Both the position numbers and the translations under genes were made by a program. Under the pieces are notes generated by a model that was not told the origin of the DNA, ran no database searches, and worked only from the letters and a program-made list of their open reading frames with translations. From Neonectria sp. B-13 (lineage: Eukaryota; Ascomycota; Sordariomycetes; Hypocreales; Nectriaceae), in assembly GCA_002682825.1 (NCBI GenBank), contig NOKP01000021.1, positions 558,001 through 622,000 on the forward strand: a DNA stretch of 64,000 nt, read 5' to 3'. Positions 44,805-55,969 of this stretch are shown here, in pieces; within the stretch, counting starts at the first letter, position 1, and every line of letters starts with the position of its first letter.

Positions 44805-46597
44805 AAGTTGTCTTGGCCATTTCCACCTGTTTCGAGTCTTTCCTTTTGGAGACTGACCCAGGCCTCCTTACCGAAGTTGTTGTCTCAAAGAGTGTCTCTA
44901 TTAGTGGATGATGTGGCCAAAGGGCGGAGCTCATAAGCCTCCCCCAAGCAGAAGATGGAACGATTGGCTAGACATGTTCCATATCTCGGGCATCATGACT
45001 CCTCCCGCCGATCAGATACACGGCACAGAGGTTGATGACGAATGTGCTGGGAAAGACATAGTCTACAGCAGCAGCTGAGCTACGTGTTGTTGTGGCTTGT
45101 CGAGACGAGATGGCGCGGACCTCCACACCACCGGGGTTGAGGTGTCAAGGGGCACCTGGCTGGTTCACAGATTGTCGTGCAAGATTGCCGTAAAGATGTC
45201 AACGTGGTACGAGGAAAAGAAATAAAGGGGCTTTGTTGAGAAGCGCAAATAGAGTGCCGGGGCGGATACATTGATGTCCGAGGAGTTGGGTGGCTAGACT
45301 CGGTGCTACACTCGGAGGCTCGGTACTTGGCGAGGGAGGAAAGGACACAGAGACAAACATATCTGATCTGGTGGAAGCTAGGCGCTTTACGCGGGTATGC
45401 TGAACTCCCCGAAGATGACACAGTTGAATGGACGGTATAGCGCCCCTATTGATGAGTTTGTTACATAAATTACGGTAATAATACGATTGAGATCTTGGAA
45501 GGATGAGGTGAAGCGAGGCGAGGCGCGAGTGCGCAGTAAGAGCGGCGAGGGCGCTAATCCGGCATAAGGATGAGCGCTCTTGATCTTGGCTCGCAGCTTG
45601 GTGTCCGCCCTCCCACGGGCGCCGGAGAGCGACATGTGACACTAACTAGCACGCCTTGATTAGACCCCTCGCGTCGCTCTGCTCTAAGAGGTGCACTTTG
45701 CGTATCAAGGTGTTGGTGCTGCTGCACCGAGTACGAATTACTGTGGCTGACCTGCAGGACGACTGGGCCGATGGACTGGGGTAAAGAGGAGAAAGGCGAG
45801 CCAAGAACAGACAACAAGTCAAGACGAGACATGACAGGACATAAGTAGCATCAATGCTCCAAAGCATAAATGAGAGACAAGGACGGGGAACATGCACCGT
45901 CATCGCATTACGTCTAGGCCACCCATTCGCCCCCCCAAGCTTGGAGGCATTCAACGTCTTCGAATGGCGCGCCTGTGCGATAAGACGCAGATGTGACAGG
46001 TCCCTCGGAAGCGAAGATGGGCGTTAGAACCAGCCGCCGGCTCATTAGACTAGTTGGTTATTAATGACCCAACAGAAGGAAAAGGGAACGGAAACGGAAA
46101 AGGAAGAGTCACAAAGACGCAAAGACGCAGCGCGCAACAACTCCACACCTCCTACTCCGCGCTCCATCCACCACACGGGCCGATCTCGACACCACACTCG
46201 TACTCTCACCAGATACATACAGCTAACAGGGCGACTCACACGCCCGTGCCATCCGCGCGCCGACCCCCTTCCCGGTCCAAACGCCCCCTCTCGTCTCTAA
46301 CCACAATCCCCCCGACGCCCAGGTTCATGACGCCCAGATAGTATACGTAGTATGCTTTTTGGTCCTTCTCCGGTCCGGCCGGGGCTTCCTTTGGCGGTCG
46401 GTCCGCTCTACTCCGTTCTCGCGTCCGTCCTCCGTATAATCGTACTGTCATCCGCCCAGGCTCTACGCATCATGGCTCCTAGTCTCCCGACTCTTTCATA
46501 GCCTACCATACCATCATGTCCCACTGCAGGAGGGGGGCGTTCCAAAAAGAAACCCCCAACCATCTCCATCGCACATCCTACGCCATATCCCATTCCC

Positions 46598-46682
46598 AAC
46601 CTGTGCCATGCCATGCCATCCATCCTATCCCACATCCCCCATCCCCCCCATGCCCAAACCTGTCCCATGCCATGCCATTCCC
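46598..46682. repeat. Degenerate 59-bp tandem duplication in CT-rich leader
   Basis: AACCTGTGCCATGCCATGCC begins near 46598 and recurs near 46656 (CCTGTCCCATGCCATGCC), with CCATGC internal repeats. It lies just upstream of the 12-C run at 46708. Confidence 0.65.
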
Positions 46683-47021
46683 ACCAGCAAATGGCCCGCC
46701 ACCCTTGCCCCCCCCCCCCTAGTAGTAGACACACCCCCTGGAGCTCGGGCTTCCTTGTCGCGCAACCTGAGGTGCCTTCCCACCATGTCTTATTAGTCCC
46801 CGGTCGAGCTGGCAAGCGGCAAGCAGCAATGAATATCTTCGCAGCCTCGTCCGCGACCTTTTGCGAAACTCGTCTTTCTGTCCTCCATCCTTCAAGCCAA
46901 ATTTTTTAATACCCCCCCTTTCCCTAGATCGCCCTCCTTCAACGAGAAGGGCCGTCGCTCACTCTAATAGTTGCCCTTTCTTCCCCGTTCCTGCGTTCCC
47001 TGGGTCCCTTCGAAGCCTGAC

Positions 47022-49051
47022 ATGACCCAAGCTATTGTCGACGACCACACGCGCGTAGAGATCCAACCCTCGGAATCGATCTCGGACTTGACCCTCTTCG
47101 ACGTCCTCTGCAACTCGCTCGTCCTCCGCAATACCATCCCGTACCTGCCAGTGTCTGGTCTGCTGAGCCTCGCCGCCACCTGCCGGGACTTCCGCTACCT
47201 CATCTACCAGACCCCCGGAGTCTTCCGCCACCTCGACCTCACCCACGTCAAGACTGCGCAGCCCGAGGCCAAGGAGATTGACAACAACGACCTCGTGTGG
47301 CACAATCCCCAGCTGATTGACTACCTGACGGAGGATGAGTAAGTTCTTATATGCCCTCTGCTATTTATGTGTTTTAATTGCCCTTTTTATTGCTCTGCCT
47401 ACCTTTGTCTTCCCCCGCTTACACTGAATGAATAGCTTCTACTCCGGTCCATTGAGAGGCGTCTTCTCCACCCTGCGACAGCGGGACCTTCTTCGCGATG
47501 TCCAGTCCCTGATCCTCGACGGCCTTTCGGTCACGGCCGAAATGTGCCACGAAATCATCAACGACTCGACATACAACGTTCGCCTCCTATCCATCCGCGA
47601 TGTCAAACACATGAACCAGGGCAAGCTGCGCGCCGCCCTCACCTACGCCTGCCGCAGCTCCCGCCCTGAGGGCATGCCGCGTCTCAAGGGCCTGTACTTT
47701 TTCGGGTCCAAAGACACTGCCAGCATCACGGCCGCTCCCGCCGCCGAGGAGTCGGTCGGCACGGGGTGGAACCACAAGAGCCACCAGGCTTTGGCAGTCT
47801 CGCTGCAGACCGAGGGCGAGTCCTGGTGGTTCAAGAAGGGCCGGATGGTCAACAACCCCGTGGAGCAGGACTGGGCAAACTGCCTGCAGGCGTGCCAGGG
47901 GCTGATCGCCTTCGACGCGGTGCTGTGCCAGGGCCCGCGACACCGAAACTCGCCCGTGTATGCGTACGGCCACCCGTCTGGCTGCGGGCCGGCCATGGCC
48001 ACCTTCGCCGTGGGTGGGTGCGCATCGTGCGGCAAAGCGCCCGAGGGCCTGATGCACCCAGACGAGACGCACCCGTCATGCCTCCCTCTGCTGGCGCCGC
48101 CGCCCATCCTGTCGTCGTCGGTGCAGGCGGCCACGACGCCGGGACCCGGCCACGAGTCGTTTACTCCCCGATGCGGCGACTGCCTCACGGAGCGCTTCTG
48201 CGTGTGCTGCAACAAGTGGTGGTGTGAGTCGTGCTACTATCTCCCAGGACAGGGGATATTCCCCAGCCAGGGTCAGGACATGCAGGGTGCTCGCGACCAG
48301 CAGCAGGACGTGGTCATTGTGGACTACGACGGCGCCTGGACCTCGCTCGACAGCATGAGCCGGAGCTCGAGCATGAGCATGGAGCAGCCCGAGTGGACAT
48401 TTGCCAAATCCAAGGTACGAAAGGGTCTCTGTAAGCCATGCACCATCGGCGAAGGATCATCGACCAGACGAGCATCGTCATTGTCATTCAGATGACGCGG
48501 GGCCGCCCGACACCAAAGCGGAACACGCTGATGGCCCCTCGAAATTGTATGCATTGTTTGCTGTCACGGTGATGCTTCCCAAGGGTGACGGCAAAAAACT
48601 GTCTTGTTCTTGGAGCGGGCTATTTCCCTTTCCCGTGCGTTGGGCATTTTGCGCTGACGTTTGAGAAACCACAACAGCCTCGAATCTCCCGAAGCTGCTG
48701 GGAATGCGGTAGAAGTGTTAGTCTCTCTCTCTCTAGAATATCTCCCCTCACAGGGCTTGTTTTGTTTCATCTGGTTAAAGTGCATCGACTAACTCGAAGA
48801 TGCTGGCAGTGCGATGAGTGCATCCAGCGTACACAGAAGGTCTGTAAAAAGTGCTGTGGCGGATACTGCCTCACGCACAACGAAGGCTCGTCTGAATCGT
48901 TTGTAAGTTGACTGTCCACCGTTTTTGCATGACCCCCTGCTGACAATTCCTGCAGTGCGATTGTAAGTATTCCTTGCCACATGGCCAGTGTCTGATAATA
49001 ACCGAATGATCAGGGTGCTTCTCTCGGGGCCGTGGCCTCACGCGTCTCTAG
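47022..49051 (+). CDS. F-box protein with C-terminal Cys-rich CWECG/CDWC domain, about 490 aa
   Basis: Exons: 47022-47338, 47436 to about 48414, 48678-48716, 48810-48902, 48956-48962 and 49014-49051. F-box near the start: SDLTLFDVLCNSLVLRN, then LAATCRDFRYLIYQ, FRHLDLT. A middle zinc region has CASCGKAPEGLMHPDE and RCGDCLTERFCVCCNKWWCESC. The C-terminus spliced by me is SCWECGRSCDECIQRTQKV, CKKCCGGYCLTHNEGSS, then CDWC across a 7-nt microexon, ending SRGRGLTRL. F-box proteins bring substrates to SCF ubiquitin ligases; the target is unknown. The stretch 48415-48677 is uncertain: I model one 263-bp intron, but a good donor (GTAAGC at 48431), a 61-bp intron to 48491 and an extra exon near 48492-48634 also fit the phase. 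An ATG upstream (46971) is in frame. Confidence 0.8.
48956..48962 (+). other. Putative 7-nt microexon of the F-box gene
   Basis: The seven bases TGCGATT lie between a CTGAC...CTGCAG acceptor and a GTAAGT donor. They join ESF to WCFSRG to give ESF-CDW-CFSRG, keeping phase on both sides. Flanking introns are 53 bp (48903-48955) and 51 bp (48963-49013). Confidence 0.72.
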
Positions 49052-50860
49052 ACCCCTGAGGTGACATCGGTGGCCGATGCCCCTAGCCTCACATCGGGAG
49101 CCGGCGCTCTGGCCTCACGTCGGGATCCGATAGCTTCATGGGATCTTACGCCCGCAACAGCAGCAGCGGTGAGACGGCCTCGGCACATGCCATGTGTGTT
49201 GCCTGCTCGACTCGTACCAGCGAAGCACGCATGAACCGTTGTCAGCAAGGAGGCAGGCACTCAAAGCATGCTGGACGGGCCAGGACCTGAAAGGGCCACT
49301 CGACGTCCATCGCCCGTGGCCTGCAGACGGCAGACAACAGAAGCATGCATGCAAGTGCAGCTCCCTGGAACAATGGGAGTGGCATTCTCGATGGCCTTGG
49401 TGTGGGGAACCACCTCATGCGCAACGGCGGTTATGCACGACAAGGATAGGCGGGCAGGTTGAGACTGATAAACCTCTTATGGTGTTTTGGACCAGGATGA
49501 CGAAAGTGCGGCGCAAGGGATTTCTTTACGTGTTTTTCCTAGGGTTTTTTTCCCCTTGGGGTTTTGGATGGGACGGGATGGGGGATTGGGATGCTACGGC
49601 TAATGCTCTGGAGAAATGGAGCAAATTTGGATGGGACGGGATGGATGGGATGAAACTCGACTCTTCAGATATCAGATACTCACCACTTTTCCGCGGGATG
49701 ACTTTTTAATGCAATGGTTTCACAAGGTTGAACTGAACGTGTTGCTGTATCTACAGTCCCTGGCCGCCCCAGTCAATGGTGCCATGAATGGGGTGATTTG
49801 TGTTAATAAGGATAGGAGTCGGAATAATCCGAGAAGGCGTGAGACGGGAGACGGAGACGAGCGTAGAAAATAGGACGCAGATTGGAACGGAGTCGATTGA
49901 TTGTGTTTTCTGTCCGGAACAGGCGAAGCGTAGCCGATGCGATGGCGACAAGCGACAGGCGACTGGTGACGGGCGCCGCTCCAGCTGTGATGGTGACGGA
50001 TGACCTGCAGAAGTGCGTGCAGTGCAGTAATCTGGTCGGCTCGGCTGCATCAAGCTGGCTTACTAGGTGCTCCTCGTAAGCCTGCTGACCAGACAATTCG
50101 ATTTCTCCCTCTTGCACATAATAAAGCCGCCAGACGCTTCAGAGATGGCAGCTCGCTCTGTGAATTACTTCGGTTCTCTCTCTTCCGTCCCTCCTCCACC
50201 ATCCTCATCAGTGACAACGTGCCTCAACAACCCGTCCCCTTTCGCCCAAAGTGCTATGGCGCAAGCGGCCTAGCTGATGGCGTATTCGTCCGTCCCCGTC
50301 CACTCACAACCGGCGCAGTCGCGGAACTCGCTTGCCCATTCGGTCGCATCCGGGCTCCGACGCCGTTGATGATGAATCATCACCACCCGGTCCGCCATGG
50401 CTGGACCCTTGGCGATGGTGATGACGATTGAACTGCCGGCCGATCTGGACTGGACCCTGTGAAAAATAAGAAAAAAAGTGACTGAAACGGTTGCATCATG
50501 GACTGTTGATCTTTATATCTTTTCTTTTGCACGGCATACTGCCCTGGTGTGACTGACTCTCCCCAGATCGTTTTGTTTTTCCCCGGGTCCTCCTATCTTC
50601 TCTGCGCTATCTTCTCTGCGACGCGCGCGCGCAATTAATAATTGCTCCTTGTCCGAAAACCGAACCGGTCCGAGATCTCGAGTTTTGGTCCCCGAAAAAC
50701 CGCCATCGATTTCGAGCTTCATTCCCCCACTCCCCGCGCGCGCGACCCCCTCCACCGGGACGTCACCCAGAATCACGACTTAGACCACAGGCTTCTCTCA
50801 CAACTATTCCCCAGCTGTTCTCCTGTCTCGTCGAAAGCCTCTCTCTCCCGACTGTCTGCA
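49052..50860. other. Intergenic region (1.8 kb)
   Basis: 3' flank of the F-box gene and promoter of the D-arabinose dehydrogenase gene. A GGGATGGGG-rich plus-strand segment lies near 49565-49645. Short open frames only; no gene supported. Confidence 0.5.
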
Positions 50861-52048
50861 ATGGCCCTATCATCGCGAAAACCTCTCTCCGAGGTCCTCC
50901 CTCCCCTCATCCTCGGCACCGCCACCTTCAACACCCAGTACCACCCGGATCCCACGCACATGCCCTACACGGAAATCGTCGGCCGCGCCCTCGCCCACAA
51001 CATCCTCGGCTTCGACACGTCGCCCTACTACGGCCCCTCGGAGCTGCTCCTCGGCGACGCCCTGCGCAAGCTGACCCCGCCCCCGCCGCGAGAGGGATAT
51101 TTCCTCATCACAAAGGCCGGCCGCATCGCCGGCGACGAGTTCGACTACTCCCCCGCCTACATCCGCTACAGCATCTGTCGCAGCCTCGAGCGCCTCAGCA
51201 CTCCCTATCTTGATCTGGTGTACACCCACGACGTCGAGTTCGTCTCCCCGCAGGAGGTCCTGGCTGCCGTCACCGAGCTGCGCGTCCTCCGGGACCAGGG
51301 CCTGATCCGCTATGTCGGCATCAGCGGCTACCCCGTCGAGACTCTGGTGTCGCTGGCCGAGATGATCCTGCGCGAGACGGGCGAGCCCCTCGACGCCGTC
51401 CTGTCCTACAGCCACTTCTGCGTCCAGAACAGCCAGCTCGGCGAGCAGCACCTCCTGGACCGCTTCCGCAACGCCGGCGTTGAGTGTGTGCTCAATGCCA
51501 GCATGTTGAGCATGGGGCTGCTGACCACCCGCGGTGTCGACAACAGCCCTATGCGCTCATGGCATCCCGCGCCACAGGAACTGCGTGACGCCTGTAGCCG
51601 CCTCGCCGATATTGCGCGCGACGACGGCGAGCACCTCGAGGAAGTGTCGATCCGCTGGGCGCTGGATAATTGGGCGCGCATCGGCGCTCCGTTCGGCACC
51701 AAGCTGGTCCCCAACGCAGGCCGGGGCGGCGCCGACATCCGCCTGGGCGTCAGCGTCATGGGCGTGTCCAGCGTCGCCGAGTTGGAGGAGACGTGGTCGC
51801 TCTGGAGCAGCGTGGCCGGCCTGACGGGCGAGGCCGACCAGCGAGCGGCGCAGAGGACCAAGATCGCCCGGATCGTAAGCGAAAAGATGTGGCCCAGCCT
51901 GGGGCAGTGGAGGGGCTACGCCTGGGAGAGTGGCGGTCCGTTGTTTGTAAACACGCGTTCTAGGTCGGCCGCGGGGACGTTCCCTCGTGATGCCATCGCG
52001 GAAAGGTGGGGTTTGATACCCAGCGTTAGAGACACGCCCAAAATGTAG
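50861..52048 (+). CDS. D-arabinose 1-dehydrogenase (Ara2-like) aldo-keto reductase, 395 aa
   Basis: Single exon, start MALSSRKPLSEVLPPLILG. In yeast Ara2 oxidises D-arabinose to the lactone in D-erythroascorbate (a vitamin C analogue) synthesis. Family signs: PPLILGTATFNTQY, then ALAHNILGFDTSPYYGPSE with the catalytic Asp and Tyr, FLITKAGRIAGDEFDYS with the Lys, DLVYTHDVEFV with the His, and QGLIRYVGISGYPVETL. The C-terminus has IRWALDNW and the cofactor-proximal VMGVSSVAELEETW. Longer than bacterial AKRs but normal for fungal Ara2. The frame is open upstream to 50642, but that stretch has a leader-like composition. No sign of a signal peptide. Confidence 0.92.
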   Translation: MALSSRKPLSEVLPPLILGTATFNTQYHPDPTHMPYTEIVGRALAHNILGFDTSPYYGPSELLLGDALRKLTPPPPREGYFLITKAGRIAGDEFDYSPAYIRYSICRSLERLSTPYLDLVYTHDVEFVSPQEVLAAVTELRVLRDQGLIRYVGISGYPVETLVSLAEMILRETGEPLDAVLSYSHFCVQNSQLGEQHLLDRFRNAGVECVLNASMLSMGLLTTRGVDNSPMRSWHPAPQELRDACSRLADIARDDGEHLEEVSIRWALDNWARIGAPFGTKLVPNAGRGGADIRLGVSVMGVSSVAELEETWSLWSSVAGLTGEADQRAAQRTKIARIVSEKMWPSLGQWRGYAWESGGPLFVNTRSRSAAGTFPRDAIAERWGLIPSVRDTPKM

Positions 52049-52524
52049 CCCGTAGGGACGGTACAGTAATTCAACCATTTGCATGTCGTAATCTGCTTGC
52101 TCTTCGCGTCTTGCCGGTGTTTGTGTAACATTAGAGCTGTCAGAGAATGTGCCGTCATCTTGACATTCTGACTTATTGAGCATGGCCAGACAAGAGATCA
52201 ACCACCGCCAACGTCAAATCTTCTCTCTCGTTGGTTACAAACTGTGGACCTGCGCATCGTATCTCGCGTTGAAGATCTACACCCGTAGATAGCGCAACGC
52301 CACACTGTCAGCCAGAATGCGCAGCCAACCAGAGCCCTGAGACACCTCTAGCTATGTCTATCATTTCCATTTATACATCGTATTTCGGTTTCCTTTAGAA
52401 CGCTAGAACATGGTCTAGCTTCTGTTACCGGGAAAGGCATTAAGTGTTGTCGGTATAAGTCAGAAGACGGCCTACTTACGACAATGTTTACCATAAACTC
52501 ATCAATGGACTTTATACAATCAAA
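52049..52524. other. Intergenic region
   Basis: 3' flank of the Ara2-like gene and promoter of the second beta-lactamase-like gene. AT-richer than the coding DNA. No gene seen. Confidence 0.55.
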
Positions 52525-54426
52525 ATGATTTCCTACATTGCACTGGCTTCTTTCCTATCCTTGGCCCCGTCGGTTGCGATGGCAGTACTCAACTGTCGAC
52601 CTGAAGGACCTGTCGTGCCAAGGCCGACCTGTCTGTCAGAGGCCCCAATCTTCCAAACCGCAGCCTCCAACTTGACCCAAACTCTCAACGACGCTGTTTC
52701 CGGGTCAATTGAGGCGGGTTGGCCTGTTGAGAACGTTTCTTTCTCGCTGGCCGTCATCAGCGCCGATCAAGACGACCCCGGGGTTCCAATCTGGGAATAC
52801 CACCACCTCGCCTCGGGAAACACCCGAGGAACTGAGGACTTGGACCGAAACTCTCAGTACCTCATTGGCTCTATCTCAAAAGTCGTCTCGGTCTATGTTC
52901 TTCTCAAGAGCGGTATCGACTTGGACGCTCCAGTTGCTGAGCTTCTTCCTCCCCTCAGCGACCCAAACTCGACGATCCCCTGGGAGGATGTTACTCCGAG
53001 AATGCTGGCGTCGTATCTTGGTGGCATACCAGCGAACTGTACGTTATAAATTTCCCGAGTATGAGCTTAGTTGACAGAAGATAGCCGGCTTTTCTGAGTA
53101 CTACTATCTTAAGGAAGTCTTCCTTGCCTATGGGCTTCCACCGATCGATGGCAGCGATTATCCTCCTTGCGGAGTTGCCGGACTCAACAAAGGATGCTCC
53201 GACCAATGTAAGCGATAAGAAGCACGGAAGATATAAAACCTGCTGACCGGTAGTCTCAGAACTTCTTGACGGAATGATCAAATCATACCCCGTCACCGCT
53301 CCCATGGAGCGCCCTGCCTCCTCCAACGCTGCCTTTGTCATCTTAGGAATGGCTCTCGAGGAATTCACCGGCAAGAGCTACACGCAACTCGTGCAAGAAA
53401 TGCTTTCCGATCCCTTGAACTTGAAGAACACGTTTCCCTCGCCAGGAGACGATGACAAGGCTGTCATTCCTCCGATTGAGAGTAGCTGGGGCGGCGATTA
53501 TGGGAAGAACGCCCCGTAAGAGACCACCATTGCACGGAATAATAATCTCGAAACAAAGCTAACAATGGGATAATAGTGCTGGCGGCCTTGTATCTTCCGT
53601 TTCAGACCTGAGCATATTTTCCCATGCCCTTCTCTCGCGAAGCCTGAATCTGACTCCAACCGAGATCAACGCGTGGCTGAAGCCAGTCTCCTTCGCGGGC
53701 GGTCCTTACACCATGAGCGGCATGCCTTGGGAGATTCTCCGTCCTTTTGATTTGACTACGGATCATCCCCATCCTGTGACTATCTGCGGGAAGAGTGGCG
53801 GTGCTGTTGCTTATAGGAGCCAATTGAGCCTCGCGGACGACTACGGCATTGCCGTGCTGATTTTGACGGCAGGGCCAATGCAAGCCGCGCCAATTCTCAC
53901 GGATGCCATGCTATCGACGTTCATACCCGCTGTTGACAGAGTTTCCAGAGACCAGGCGAAAAAGTTCGAGGGCAATTTTACATCTCGTGAAGAGACTGAT
54001 GCCCCCATCGAGGCATCTTTGGTCCAAGATGAAGACTCCCTCGTGCTATCCTCGCTCCAGCGCAACGGATCAGATATCGTCACTGCCCTTATAGACATCT
54101 GGGGCGTGACGATGGGAGATTTTCTCCCCAAGATCGGCCCAACCGTTCGGATCTTCCCGACACAGCTCTTTGAGAATAGCACCCTCGACGGCAAGTCGGT
54201 GAGCCGCGAGGTCTGGCATCTGTGGCCGGACATCTCGTCCAGCTTCAAAACGGATCTTCCCGGGCGCGGATTGGAGGATCAGAACTGTATGACTTGGACT
54301 ATCGGGGACTGGGTTCACTACGGCGGTGAGCCTCTTGATCGGATCTTGATTGATATGGACGAGGATGGTGAGGTTGTGGGTTTGGAGATTCCATTTCTAA
54401 GATCAGGGGTTCTGGTTCCGTCTTAG
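52525..54426 (+). CDS. Secreted beta-lactamase-fold serine hydrolase, 582 aa
   Basis: Four exons: 52525-53038, 53085-53207, 53254-53515 and 53577-54426; introns of 46, 46 and 61 bp. MISYIALASFLSLAPSVAMA is a clear signal peptide. Active-site SxxK is in YLIGSISKVVSVYV. The spliced middle reads GIPANS then GFSEYYYLKEVFLAYGLPP, DYPPCGVAGLNKGCS, then FSELLDGMIKSYPVTAP, with YxN replaced by a SSN-type motif (RPASSNAAFVIL). The C-terminal domain has MSGMPWEILRPFDLT. It ends VPS without a GPI tail, unlike its paralogue at 14392. Two intron positions are shared with that gene. Same family (ARB_00930-like); substrate unknown. Less GC-biased codon use than the Ara2-like neighbour. Confidence 0.88.
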
Positions 54427-55969
54427 ATAATCTCTACATTTCTGAGTGAATTGATGAATGAATCATTCATGGCGATCTTCCTATAATCGTTGAAATTCCC
54501 CATGCTTATTTTGAAGCTTGGTTTGTGGTTAAGGAGGAACTCTCATCCTCGGTGGAGAGCTCTACAGTCGCAAGGTTTGCTGGGCAATTGCCGTAAGCCT
54601 TTAGTGGAAACGAACAAGAAGTAAACGTAGCTGCTAGTACAGGCAATAACGGAGGGAATACTGTTCTTTACATATTCAGGTAAGTAGTAAGTGAAAGCTA
54701 CCTAGGTGCCGTTGCTCAACCTTTGGATATCGTAACATCCACCCAAATCGAGCCGCCCAACCAACACCAGGAACAAATGTGCGGTTCAAGACCGGAAACG
54801 CAGATCAACAAGCATATACAGGCATCATACTTCGCTGCTATGCACCGTCACTATGACATGCGGGTGGACGTTGCCTTTTGTAGGGCACACTGTCTTGGTT
54901 TTCTCGGTCTTTTTGGTTCAAATATAGTACTAGTGGCCGTAATAAGGAAGATGGCCCAGTTGCCACCGAGAGTTCACAGAATGACGGAGATGCCCATCTT
55001 GGGTGCGATGGTACTCAGACTAAGATCCAGACACGATAGATTCCAGAGACGTGTCCTCGTTCGCAAGAGTGAAGATATCCATACTTAATAACACTCGGAG
55101 AGGACCGTGATCATCTAAGCCAGTGCCCCGTAATAGTTCTTCGTCAGCCAGTCCAGTCGCCTCTGGACCAGGACGAACTTCTACAGCTATCTCATGACTG
55201 CGGAGTATTATCCGAAGGAGAAAGCGACAGGCGTCATATAATCCGCGGGAGTAATTTCGAAGGCTGGACGTAGGCCCTAAACAACACAACTGAGCAGTGA
55301 CTTGTTGTATAGCATCCATCCTTACTGATAAGTAGAAGCAGCAATAAGAGTTCGCCAGAGTTTTACCGCTGGCTTGGGAATTCGTTCGTTGCAGCCATTT
55401 CGAAGCGCTTCAAGACTCGAGGAGCTACCTACCAACCTTTCGTCTCTTCTCTCCTCATTCCTCGGTTTTATGCATGTGGTCAGCACTAACGCGGTCATAC
55501 GAATGACCATACAAGTGATTGGGTGCCTTATTCTATACATAGATACTTTGTACTTTCCATATGCTCTCTTCCGATTTGCCATCAGGCTGTGATTGTGATA
55601 TCCAATCACTGACCCTTGATAGCTGAAACATTTTGTTGGTGGCGCTAATCCAGCTACTCCAGTGGTGATAAACTTGCAGATCTAGGCATGGCAAGGCATA
55701 CTGAACGCGGGATTGAGTATGAAGGTTGCCTTGGGAGCTGAAAATATGCGCCCGGCTTACTACGCAAACGAGAGTCTCATCGACAGCCCGCCTTCCCACT
55801 ATTCCTGTTCCTTTGAGTTCCTTCACTCTTGTGTCTAATTTGCACCGAGATACGGCGGATGATTGACCACAACTCGGTTCAACTAAAAGCCATCATCAAC
55901 ACGACTGGATAGTTTGGAAACCACTAAACAGCCTAATTTCACCATCCACCCTAACCCATTCAGCTGACC
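54427..55969. other. AT-richer intergenic region upstream of the NLR
   Basis: About 1.5 kb, visibly less GC-rich than most of the window. Several short open frames (for example minus 55020-55319) are protein-like in composition but have no start or splice context that I can defend. It includes the NLR promoter. Confidence 0.5.

Larger units (their letters stand above)
43291..47021. other. Gene-free interval of 3.7 kb
   Basis: Longest region without a supported gene. All open frames are short, low-complexity or lack protein-like composition. It contains 8-bp and 10-bp tandem repeats, an imperfect inverted repeat at 44500-44550, a C-run of 12 at 46708-46719, and an about 59-bp duplicated pyrimidine-rich block near 46600-46680. 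The right end is the CT-rich leader of the F-box gene. Possible long untranslated regions or non-coding transcripts. Confidence 0.5.

Noticed and set aside
46971..47021. Upstream in-frame start for the F-box gene (MPFLPRSCV)
   Set aside because: The stretch is a Pro-rich, leader-like sequence; the ATG at 47022 gives the conserved start, but the longer form is not excluded.
55020..55319. Minus-strand 99-codon frame upstream of the NLR
   Set aside because: Composition is protein-like and it may be a gene remnant, but I found no homologue-like motif or connecting exon.
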